64,000 nucleotides of DNA from Apoderus coryli. Taxonomy: Eukaryota; Arthropoda; Insecta; Coleoptera; Attelabidae. Made by a program: the position numbers and the translations under genes. Positions within the stretch are counted from its first letter, which is position 1, and each line of letters begins with the position of its first letter. Under the pieces are notes generated by a model, which was given only the letters and a program-made list of their open reading frames with translations, had not been told where the DNA came from and made no database searches. The stretch covers positions 32,641,902 to 32,705,901 of the forward strand of contig OU452198.1 in NCBI GenBank assembly GCA_911728435.2. The letters run 5' to 3'. This document shows positions 54,560-64,000 of the stretch, piece by piece.

Positions 54560-55375
54560 TGTCAGTAAAATCAAATTTTAAATGTCAGCGAATATACTTA
54601 CGAGGTTTGTGAAAAAAATTGAATTTCATTTTGTCGAAAAAAATATTCGTCAGCGCTTTTGCCAATCCTTGAAGCATTTCTGATATACGCTTTTTGGATG
54701 TCCTTAAGCTCTTCCAACATGGGGTTTTTATCTCGTCAATCGTGGCAGAACGCCGGGCTTTCGTGGGTCTTTTCAGTTTTGGGAATACGAAAAAACAGCA
54801 AACGATATTTGAGCAGGAGCATTATCGTGATGAATTGTTTTGCTACAAATCGCAGCGGGGTTTTTTTTTGTATTATTTCACGCAAATGACGCATACCTTC
54901 AACGTCATATTCCATATTAACCGTACAACAGAGCGCAACACCTTCACATTTTGACTCACTTAGCGTGCTTCTTTCGGTCCTGGTTCTTCTAGACGCTCGC
55001 ACATTGGAATGATTGGGCGTCGGTTTCGATCACATAACCATGTACGCATGTTTCATCAACAACTATGACCTTTTTGAGTAAATCTGGATTGTCATACGAC
55101 AGCTCCTGAGCGATTCTTTGCAATTTTGGAAGAATTTTTGTTGCCATATGATTCTCGCCCAACAACAACATATGCCGACATCCTCAACAACGTCTCTAAT
55201 AATCGATGCTCCTTAACCATTTTCTTCACTGCTTCAGCGGTTTATCGGTTGTTGAGGACAGTAAATACGTCTAGGGCGGGCTTCCTCATTTACTTCCTCT
55301 CGGCCGTTTGTGAACAGCTTCTACCACTTATAATCATTTTTTTTTGCTCAACGTTGATTCGCCAAATGCCATAAT
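54560..55375 (-). pseudogene. Mariner-like transposase pseudogene, many frameshifts
   Basis: Minus-strand pieces in order: EAVKKMVKEHRLL (helix-turn-helix region), KILPKLQRIAQELS, VIVVDETCVHGYVIETDAQS (first catalytic Asp: VDET for GDES), NMEYDVEGMRHLREIIQKK, and, after frame changes, LPKLKRPTKARRSATIDEIK and ILQGLAKAL-like sequence near the end. The middle Asp region (HHDNAPAH in intact copies) is damaged. It is another copy type than 52418-52690. Confidence 0.8.
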
Positions 55376-56059
55376 CAACATTTTAAATTCGTTGCAGTAT
55401 CTAATTTAAATTTTAAATAAACTAAAAATGCAAAATGGCTGATAATGTCAACCAAAAAATCCCACCTCTTTTTGAATGCACCTTTTGATGTGTTATTATC
55501 AACAATTAACTGTATTACTAAACTAAAGCCTGTCAAAATGAATAAAATAAATAAATAAAATAAAATCTTTAATGGCCATTACTCATACAGCAAAAGTAAA
55601 TTGGCAAGTCAAACATGAATGACGTTTGATATACCTATTGACAATAGTTTGTCAATTGCGCAGCACTCCATCAGCTTCGCTGTCAGCATATTTCTAAGAA
55701 AATTTAGTCTTGTGATGTTTTCGAATAAAATTGGTACAAAAAATTTCAAAGTATACTCACCAAAATATATTTTTTAATAATTATTATTATAATTCGTTTA
55801 TTTTTATTATTTCCAATAAACTAACCTAACTAACTCATGCATGCAAAGCGCACGCCAAAAATCCTTATTAAATTATTTCATTATGTATTCTATTTGTTCC
55901 AACTACGTAACTGGGGAAACTTTAAACGCAATTTTCTCGAGAATTATGGAGACAAATATCAAAAGTAACCTAGCGCTGCAAAGCAGATAAAAAATGCTTT
56001 CAAATGATGCCTCACTCGACCCCTAGTGCTATTTGAAAATTTGAAGGGTGTGTCCTATC
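55376..56059. other. Unassigned sequence
   Basis: AATAAATAAATAAAATAAAAT near 55545 is low-complexity. No gene recognised. Confidence 0.4.
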
Positions 56060-56310
56060 ATAGGGATAAAGCGATTTCAACCAAAAACTAATGGGTTCAT
56101 CCTAGCCCAAACTCATATACCAAAACTTGCTCCATTGGTTGAAGCATTTAGGCGCTATTGTGGAAGAATACATACTGACACACAGACAGACAGATTTCCA
56201 TCTGGAAATGGTCTTAATCGTCTCGAGTGATTTCAAAATGGTTATATCCGTCTTTATTTCAAATTTTTTAGCGTGTTCACAATACTTTCCCTGAGCGAGA
56301 AAGACAATTT
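56060..56310 (+). repeat. Dispersed repeat fragment (copy 2 of 3)
   Basis: Contains CACACAGACAGACAGA, CCATCTGGAAATGGTCTTAA, GGTTATATCCGTCTTTATTTC and ACAATACTTTCCCTGAGCG. Complement order occurs at 5136-5247; the last two blocks occur in the same orientation at 60690-60765. Confidence 0.65.
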
Positions 56311-57749
56311 GTGTAAAAATGTCACTTGCACCCTAATATACTTTGCAAAAGACAAGCTGCCACATTTCTTTTGTCTGTCATCTGATATATACGTTTTTGA
56401 ATAGCTCCAGAATTTAATTTTTTGTACTACTACGATTCGGTGTCACCGGGATTTTATTTATTTTCTTTTGACAATCCTCGTATTTATATCAAATCTATAA
56501 ATTAAATTGAAAATCTTCGTTTTCCATCAAACCGAAACTGAAAGTATTCCCCTCTACAAACTAAATCTAGTGTGCGTTGTGCATCTGTTCTATAATCATC
56601 AGTTGTTTGTTTTTTTTCCCTCATCTACATAATATTATTCTATACTATACCTTAGCCTACTTAGATCTATCAGCACCGCCTACTTGTGTTTATACTATCT
56701 TGGTTAGAAAAAAAAAGTTGACCACAAAAAATGGTTTTAACCCTTTCTATTTTGTTTCCTCCGCACATCATCTTAATGTTGATAAAAAATCTATTTAATG
56801 AAAGAGAGGGTGATTTCTATATATTTTTTTAAGAGTAAAAAAATCTCAGCGCCTGTGCCTGTATCGAGAATAAAAAGATACACATAAAAAACAATATGTA
56901 GGCCAGCAGATGCCACCTGTATTTACCTGACTTATTTGAATAATTTCACTTTCAGCTTGATGTATTTTTATATTAAAAAAAAAATTCAATGTTTTCGAAG
57001 ACGAATATTTTATTCATTACAAAAGGCTCAATGAGGAGGATGTTGATTTTTTTTATGGCCTATCATAGTTTTGATATTACCTATATAAAAAATTATGTTG
57101 TCTATTATTACTGACAGATGTTGCTAAGGTGAAAACAAACGTCACATGTTATTGGGCGAGGATTCTAGCTTGGTTTTCCCAAAGATTTTACCAAGTTTGC
57201 TGCTCATTTAAGATCTTATTACGAGTAATATAGTAGGCTAGATAAGCGATTTCGAAACTGTAGTTCAAGACATCCGTGGGTTTTTAGCCACTTCTTTCCA
57301 ACTTTCTATCCCACGAGAGAATTCTAGGATGTGTGAATTCTCTTCTTGGAACTCATGAGTATCTATAGAATGTAAGAAACATTTCTGCTTCGATTTGACA
57401 TAGTCTACGTTTGGGATATTATTTTATTCGCATAGTGCCAATAGGAATGCGATGAAACAAGCTACTTGCTCATTCAATGGACTGATTCGGGCAGGACCTT
57501 CTCTTTGAGAATTTGATATATCCTTTAGAAACAGTCAACCTTAACAGGTGAAAATTCAATCGACAGTGGCTTATAGCTCTTGATTTTGATTAATTAATAA
57601 ACTTTTTAAAATGTACTAAAGCAAATCTGGAAAAGTAAAAGAATATCCCATCATTCTATTGAATTTGTTGAGGATACTTGAAAAAAAAATAAACTTAACA
57701 ATACAAACTGCTATTTTAGTAGGTATAGTCTTTCTAATTTTAGTGACTG
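56311..57749. other. Unassigned sequence
   Basis: No gene recognised. Confidence 0.4.
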
Positions 57750-58050
57750 CAAAGTTTCAGTCACTGTAGTTATTTTTATTACTGTTGGTATCCTTTGGCA
57801 GGCATGATTTATTATACGTCTTATATACGAGGGAGAAATGTATCAAAAAACGCTGCATTCGATGCCGTTTTATAATGTAAAGAGGCATGGGAACGGATAG
57901 CCCCGGTAGAATCGTTAAATTTATATATTTTAAATTAACTTTGGATAAAAGGTTTTATAAGAAATGCTTTACTTATGGCAAATCTCAGCGTACGACGCCA
58001 CTGCTTCATATATTAACGGGATTGACTGCGGACACACTGTATATCATTAT
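57750..58050 (-). repeat. Tc1-like element end, copy 3
   Basis: TTCAGTCACTGTAGTTA, ACTGTTGGTATCCTTTGGCA and GAGGCATGGGAACGGATA followed by GTAGAATCGTTAAATTTATA match 34640-34760 and partly 8830-8890. No transposase sequence remains. Confidence 0.6.
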
Positions 58051-58685
58051 CCGCTTTATTGAGAGTTTTGTCATTTATTCTTATCAAAATACTATTTAGA
58101 TATGTACGAATACATTATAAACAAATTGATTAATTTATTATTTAAAATAAAAAGCAATTTTAATTAATAGAATCTTATCTAAATTGAAAGTACCTATTTT
58201 AAGTCCTTTTCTCAACGAACACCGGTCATTTTTTGTTGGTACACATGCGCCTGTCTAATTAAGAGTGAATACAATTACTTTTTTAAGAAGGCTTTGGAAG
58301 AAACATGCTGCATATGTCTTAGTTTACCAGAAATTGAATGATTTTTTTATATTCCATTAACACAGACTTAATGCGATAGAAGTAGATGTTAGATTGAACA
58401 TAATCATTAAAGGTCATATTATGAAATATGTGGTCTAACGGCGGATCCACATCAGGTTGTATTTCCAATAGCAATGCATTCGTCCCCGTGTATATATTGA
58501 TGTGGACCATATTACGCGATTTAATGATTTCGAGGACATAATATTTGCTCCAGTGGTGGCTCCAAAAATATTGTTTGTGGACCATTCCTTGCTATGTAAA
58601 TTTTTTCTTAATTAAAGTAGCCACAGTGCCGTAGTTTATTTTTGTGTCTGACTTTTTTCTTATAAATGTATCCAAAATATTAAAC
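58051..58685. other. Unassigned sequence
   Basis: An 88-codon minus-strand frame (58319-58585) has no known motif. Confidence 0.4.
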
Positions 58686-59665
58686 TTCGATTAATGTCAC
58701 ATTTTAAACGTTTTAAAATTAACGGTTTTTTAGTAAATTGCAATTGAATGTCGACTTGTTTTCCAAGTTTTTTTTTTAATCTCTTAAGGAGGCCTTGAAC
58801 TAAAATATCAAGTTTGACGGATTCTAAGAACCAATTTTGGAAAAATATTAAAAGTCCCGAAACAAAATGAAAACCTAAGGGTAGGACATAAAATGAGATA
58901 TAATACTCAAACGTGGCCTTCATTTCTGCGAATACAAAAATTTATTCTTTTGTTTAAATTAAACCTTAGCCTATTGAAAAAAGTGTAAATTCGATAATTA
59001 TTTTTGTCTCTCAATTCTACGACAGATATAATTTTCTCTTCCGACTGCGCACCACGCTCGATGCATTTGCTTGGAAAACTGATAATAATAATCATTTATT
59101 GTCTAACAGGTATACGAAACCCAACTACAAAAAAATTAATTAATCTATAGTTTTATAGATTAATTAATTTCGATTTATCTCACAATTTAAACGTTTTGAA
59201 ATTAACGGTTTTAGAGTAAATTGCAACTGAATGTCGGCTTGTTTTCCAAGTTTTTTAAAATCTCTTAAGTAGGCCTTCAACTGAAATATCAAGTTTGACG
59301 GATTCTATAAGATCCAATTTTGAAAAAATTATAAAAGTCCCGAAAAAAAATGTATTCTTTTGTTTTTTTGTTTAAATTAAACCTTAGCCTATTGAAAAAA
59401 GTGTACATTCGTTAATTATTTTGCCTCCCCATTCTATGAGAGAGGCAATTTCCTCTTCCAACTGCACCACGCTCGATGCATTTGCTTGGAAAATTGATAA
59501 TAATAATCCTTTATATACGAAACCCAACTACAAGACAATTTCACAATCCATGTGGCTTAAAACTAGCCTAATTCATTTCGATTTATCTCACATTTTAAAC
59601 GTTTTAAAATTAACGGATTTAGAGTAAATTGCAATATAATGTCGACTTGTTTCCCAAGTTTTTTA
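58686..59665 (+). repeat. Tandem triplication of a 410-480 bp unit
   Basis: Unit 1 starts near 58686 (TTCGATTAATGTCACA then TTTTAAACGTTTTAAAATTA), unit 2 near 59167, unit 3 near 59578. Each carries AATGTCGRCTTGTTTYCCAAG; units 1 and 2 also share CCTTAGCCTATTGAAAAAAG, CACGCTCGATGCATTTGC then TTGGAAAA, and ACGAAACCCAACTACAA. Unit 3 is cut after about 90 bp where the RT element at 59670 begins. Confidence 0.85.
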
Positions 59666-59669
59666 ATTT

Positions 59670-60800
59670 TATTATATATTTAATTTAATACAGTTGATAT
59701 ATCATGTTGCGGATAAGAACCGCTTAACCTAAAATACAGAAATTTCAAGACTTTGCGTTGAACTCTCTCAATCATCTGGCTATAGCAACTATAATATGGG
59801 TACCAAACAATCGAACAGTATTCCAATTTGGAGCGCACATACGCAGAATACAAAGTTCTCAACGTGCTTATATCCACGAAAGACCTAGAATTCCTCACTA
59901 AGAAGCCATACGCCCGAGCGGCCCTCGAAACCATGCTCAGAATGTGCTCAGAGAACGCAAATGCATTATCAAACGTAACACCAAGGTCCCTGACGGAATC
60001 ACATCTAGGAATGGCATCATGATTTACGGCGTAATTAAACACAGTGCATTCTGTTTTTCTCGTAAACGTAACCACCTTGCACTTCGATGAATTGAGGGCA
60101 AGCTTATTAGTATCACACCATTCCCCTATTGCACTAAGATCATCCTGTAATCTCACACAATCATCGATAGTATTTATAGGTGAAAATATCTTGACATCAT
60201 CCGCAAAGAACAATCTGGAACACAATAAGGACTCCGCAAGATCATTAATAAATAGGAGAAACAAAAGAGGTCCAAGGTTTGATCCCTGTGGAACACCCGA
60301 TCTTACACAATAAGTTTCCGATTTAAAGCTCTTGTAGTAGACGAATTGTTGTCTTTGGCTCATATAGGACTTCATTAACGCTATTGAGCACAGTCCAATT
60401 TCAAATTGATACAGCTTCCCAAGCAACACCGAGTCTGTCCAGAATTTCGGACACGCATTGACTAAATATAGTATAAATCCATGCTGACATGGGCTAAGCA
60501 TTGGTTTAACATGCTGATACATACGATGGTAAAATATGATCTCAAACACCTTTGAAAAATTCGACAGAATAGATGTCAGACCCTTGCCAACTTCCACTCA
60601 TTAGGAAACATCTGCGTTCTACAAACAAGACTAAAAATAATTGAAAGAGGGGCTGCAAACACACCAATAGAATCCTTAATCGTCTCAAGGAACTTCAACA
60701 TGGTTATTTCCGTCTTTATCTCAATTTTTTTAGTACCTTCACAATACTTTCCCTGTGTGGGAAAGTAAAAATTAGCTACCCACACTTTTTTAGCAGAAAA
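59670..60800 (-). mobile_element. Jockey-like non-LTR retrotransposon fragment, internally deleted
   Basis: Minus-strand order: KFLETIKDSIGVFAAPLSII and TQMFPNEWKLARV (60576-60720, shifted frame), ISILSNFSKVFEIIFYHRMY, LSPCQHGFI, then a gap in which motif A (YTDFSKAFD) is lost, KSYMSQRQQFVYYKSFKSE, SGVPQGSNLGPLLFLLFIND, LFFADDVKIF, VRDLGVTFDNAF, YVRSKLEYCSIVWYP, ending near 59680 before the C-terminus is complete. Same family as 45405-47107. No poly(A) tail, so the 3' end is truncated. Confidence 0.88.
60680..60775 (+). repeat. Dispersed repeat fragment (copy 3 of 3)
   Basis: GGTTATTTCCGTCTTTATCTC and ACAATACTTTCCCTGTGTG match 56235-56295. It overlaps the upstream part of the RT fragment, so that RT copy may begin within or beside it. 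Confidence 0.55.
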
Positions 60801-61584
60801 ATACAAAATACGAAAAGAAGTTAAACTAACCATCGGTACCTTTAAACTAAATAAATATTGTGACAATTCCACAAAACACCCTAAAACTCAGAGCATGAAT
60901 ATTTAAATCTGTAATCATCCCAAATGTTTCACAAAATGTGTAGATATAAATATTCCTAATTTAAACTATTATTAATTCCTTGGTACAGATGTTCAGTATA
61001 CTGACCCTAAATCCCCAAAAAATGAGAAAGCGGTAGAAACGAAAAAACATCAGACACAACACACATCATAGCATCAAGGGCACACAAAACTAGATTTGAC
61101 CCCGAGGGGCTAGAAAATCAAAGTATCCGTCTCTTTCTTCTAGCCGTATGTCGGCATACCATCATCGTCGGGTAAGAGACGGCGCGACCGACACGTTCAC
61201 ACGCTCCTTCTTCCATTCTTCATCTGTGTATAGTATTATTATGATTATGTAACATAAGGGGGACTAGTCAGTAAGCAAAAGAGCTTTTTATAATCGACCT
61301 CAAGGTATATACGGGGTGTATATTAAAGAATAGATTGATATTGGAGACTGATGCTAATAAAGATAGTTTTGTATTATAGTCTAACAGGTTTTCGCTATAA
61401 CTTGTAGATGAAATAAATAAACAAAGCCAATATCTATGAAATAAGCGTTTATGCAAAATTTTTGCTTTGAATTTAACGGCCAGTCCAACAGATAGAAGAG
61501 AATGTAGGCGGTTTATAAAACCCAAGAAATCGATCTGGCAGCATCCGCAATCTTTTGCTTTTATTAATAAAAAACAACTCCATA
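60801..61584. other. Unassigned sequence
   Basis: 61080-61220 is relatively GC-rich (GGTAAGAGACGGCGCGACCG) but holds no recognisable gene. Confidence 0.4.
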
Positions 61585-61589
61585 TACAA

Positions 61590-62615
61590 TATCGGTTATA
61601 TTCGAGAAATTAAACTAACTTTAGCCGTTTTTGAGCATTTTTTAAAAAACGATTTTTTGGGGTTTTAGTTTTTATTTATTTCTGACTTTATTTTTACAGA
61701 TATAAAAAAATGAAAAGCACTTTCTCATTGTTACTTTTTGAGGGGAATAAGATAGCTTTTACAAATTTTCACTACAACGTTTCGTTTTTGAAAAACAATC
61801 ATCAACTTGGTTTTTTTCAATACGGCTCTGGATTTTTTATTGTTAAATTTAAACCCATTTTCAATTCAAAAATACACATGCACTGGTTTAAGCAAGTTTT
61901 CAGTATCTTAACAGTAGCTGTTATTTAAAATTATTCAAGAAAAATCGCTATAGTTTGACACTTAACTCACTGAATGCAGAGTAGTAGGTTTTGCAAAAAT
62001 ATTCTTTCGTCGTTACTCACAATTATTTATTATTATTTGACAGTTTATTTCTGTCTTCGTACAACATTTTATTCTGTACGCGATTTTTTAAATTTAGTTG
62101 GAATTTTTGTGCTTTTTGAAGTTATTAAAAAAAACGCCTTTCTCATATGAATGTTTTGTGCAAAATAATTTTTTTTAATTAATTTTAAATAACAGCTAAA
62201 ACACCGAAATCTTGTGTAAACCGTTACATGTGATATACCACCTATGTTTGAATCGAAAATGGCTTTAAATTTAACAATAAAAAATCCAGGGCTGTAATTT
62301 AAAAAACCAAGTTGATGATGGTTTTCCAAAAACGAAACGTCGTAGTGAATTTTGTAGACGCTGTCTTATTCTACTCAAAATGTAACAATCAGATTTTTTT
62401 ATATCTGTAAAAATAAAGTCAGAAATAAACAAAAACTAAAACCGCAAAAATCATTTTTTCGAAAATGCGCGAAAACGGCTAAAGTTAGTTTACTTTTGAA
62501 AACATCGTTTGAAAGGTGTTTCAATTGGATAATTTTTCTCTAATTTAACCGACATTGTAACTCCTACCGTTTCCAAGATTCCAATGCTATCCCATTCTTG
62601 GAATGGATACAGTGT
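61590..62615. mobile_element. Foldback element, copy B
   Basis: Related to 20973-22507: left arm has TTTAGCCGTTTTTGAGCA, TGAAAAGCACTTTCTCATTG, CAACGTTTCGTTTTTGAAAA; the right arm has the complements and ends GGAGTT-complement, CCAATGCTATCCCATTCTTG. The left extremity lacks the TGTCCAAGAT end, so this copy is truncated on the left. Two frames inside are open for 70-90 codons because the arms are complementary, not because they code. Confidence 0.75.
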
Positions 62616-63049
62616 ATATTATGTATATGCGCAAATATAGATACTGTATATATCATCATATCGTGGTTTGATTTTTATCTATTTATTTTTGTAACTATTT
62701 TTAATAATTGATTTGTAAATTTTCTTTTTATTCTTCGTATAAACTGTATAGTTTTTTATTAATAATTATTTTTCTTTGGGTTTTTTTGGTTCATTTTAAA
62801 ACAATACACATTGTTCGAAATTAAAAATGTATTCATTTTTAATTTTTTCCGTCAAAATATATAAAAACAACAATAGGATTCCTTCTGAAGAAAGTAGAAA
62901 TTGGCTGCCGAAATAGATTATGAAATATATAAACGAGGGGGGTGTCTTAATTCTGTTGAATATTGGGGATGGAACTTAGTCGTGACATATTCTATGAGTC
63001 ATGATTACTATTGCTATTTTTAAATAACAAAAAAAACGTTAAAACTAAA

Positions 63050-63245
63050 TTGGTCCTGAATATCTATTTGTTTCACCGCAAAAGGATTTTGTTCAGCCCA
63101 GAAATGTTAATTTCTTCTGTTAAATATACCTCGCCCTGTAAATTTAGCTTCATCTGTCCAAATTATGTTCTTTAAAAAGTCAGGTTCTTCTTGGATGCGG
63201 ATCAGAACTGTTTCACAAAATTGTATTCTAGATTGATAATCTTCT
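63050..63245 (-). pseudogene. Transposase scrap in tandem unit 1
   Basis: Minus-strand frame: EDYQSRIQFCETVLIRIQEE, PDFLKNIIWTDEAKFTGR, GIFNRRN, stop, HFWAEQNP, then QFSFNVFF. WTDEAKF is the first catalytic Asp block of a Tc1/mariner-group transposase. Confidence 0.75.
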
Positions 63246-63599
63246 GTAAGTTTTATCTATTTTTTGAACTATTTTTATTAATTGATTTGTATAAATTTTC
63301 TTTTTATTCTTCGTATAAACTGTATAGTGTTTTATTAATAATTATTTTTCTTTGGGTTTTTTGGTTCATTTTAAAACAATACACATTGTTTGAAATTAAA
63401 AATGTATTCATTTTTATTTTTTTCCGTCAAAATATATAAAAGCAACAACAACAATAGGATTCCTTCTGAAGAAAATAGAAATTGGCTGCCGAAACGTTGT
63501 AGAACGTAAAAAAAGAAAAAATAGAAATTACTATTGCGAATAAATTTCAAGTTCCTTATTTGGTTTTTTTTTTTAAAAGCAAAAAACGTTAAAACTGAA

Positions 63600-63795
63600 T
63601 TTGTCTTAAATATCTGTTTGTTTAACCGCATAAAGATTTTGTTCAGCCCAGAAATGTTCATTTCTTCTGTTAAATATACCTTCCTGTGTAAATTTAGCTT
63701 CATCTGTCCAAATTATGTTCTTTAAAAATTCAGGTTCTTTTTGGATGCGGTTACAACTGTTTCACAAAATTGTATTCTATATTGATAATCTTCTG
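63600..63795 (-). pseudogene. Transposase scrap in tandem unit 2
   Basis: Same stretch as 63050-63245 with frame damage: EDYQYRIQFCETVV, then in other frames FGQMKLNLHRKVY. It shows that the tandem duplication included an already partial transposase. Confidence 0.7.
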
Positions 63796-64000
63796 TATGT
63801 AATTTTTATTTATTTTTTTAACTATTATTATTAATTGATTTGTAAATTTTCTTTTTATTCTTAGCATAAACTTTATAGTTCTATTTAATAATTATTTTTG
63901 TTTGGGTTTTTTGGTTCATTTCAGAACGATACACATTATTTCAAAATAAAAATGTTTTCCTTTTTATTTTTTCCGTCAAAATATATAAAAACAACGTTTC

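Larger units (their letters stand above)
62660..64000. repeat. Tandem array, 550-585 bp unit, continuing past the window
   Basis: The block GTAAATTTTCTTTTTATTCTT, ACTGTATAG, TTCTTTGGGTTTTTTTGGTTC, then CCGTCAAAATATATAAAA recurs at about 62690, 63280 and 63840. Each of the first two units continues GATTCCTTCTGAAGAAA, ATTGGCTGCCGAAA, a transposase scrap, and GATTGATAATCTTCTGT. The last unit runs off the end. Confidence 0.85.

Noticed and set aside
1..64000. tRNA or rRNA genes
   Set aside because: No cloverleaf with A and B boxes and no rRNA-like conserved blocks were recognised on either strand by eye.

Overview
This is AT-rich eukaryotic DNA that looks like one very long intronic stretch of an insect genome, perhaps a beetle (a weak guess). 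The evidence is the mixture of mobile elements: several non-LTR retrotransposon lineages, Tc1/mariner-type transposons, a hAT miniature element, a pogo-like element, a Crypton-like tyrosine recombinase, and many foldback or MITE-like repeats. I see no bacterial-style genes, tRNA, rRNA or CRISPR.

Two short exons on the + strand, 7259-7370 and 20144-20352, stand out from the repeats. They have clean splice sites and compatible phases, and together encode a low-complexity linker that ends at the first Cys pair of a C2H2 zinc finger. The wording resembles the rotund/squeeze zinc-finger transcription factors. The intron between them is about 12.8 kb. The next exon was not found, so the following intron would exceed 43 kb.

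Layout: 1-7.2 kb holds unassigned sequence, two elements ending in TACACTGAA-type inverted termini, and a retrotransposon scrap. 7.2-20.4 kb holds the two exons and the intron between them, with Tc1 plus nested hAT debris, RTE-like reverse transcriptase (RT) pieces, MITEs and a higher-order tandem array. 20.4-35.4 kb has foldback elements, short elements carrying hammerhead-ribozyme-like cores, a 1.7-kb RT element, a transposase-bearing foldback and a pogo-like element with a PHD-type finger. 36-47.5 kb is dominated by jockey-like RT copies, an inverted copy of the tandem array, a small retroinsertion with clear target-site duplication, and the tyrosine recombinase scrap. 47.8-50 kb is a 1.74-kb perfect-ended foldback nested in another repeat whose uninterrupted relative lies at 14.2-14.6 kb. 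51.8-64 kb has mariner fragments, RT fragments, a tandem triplication, a second foldback copy and a tandem array running off the end.

Every mobile element seen is truncated, frameshifted or internally deleted. The most unusual signal is a set of hammerhead ribozyme cores (CTGANGA, stem II, GAAA, then GTH) with compensating stem I sequences at four places, plus decayed ones elsewhere. All calls come from reading the sequence; no search or folding program was run.
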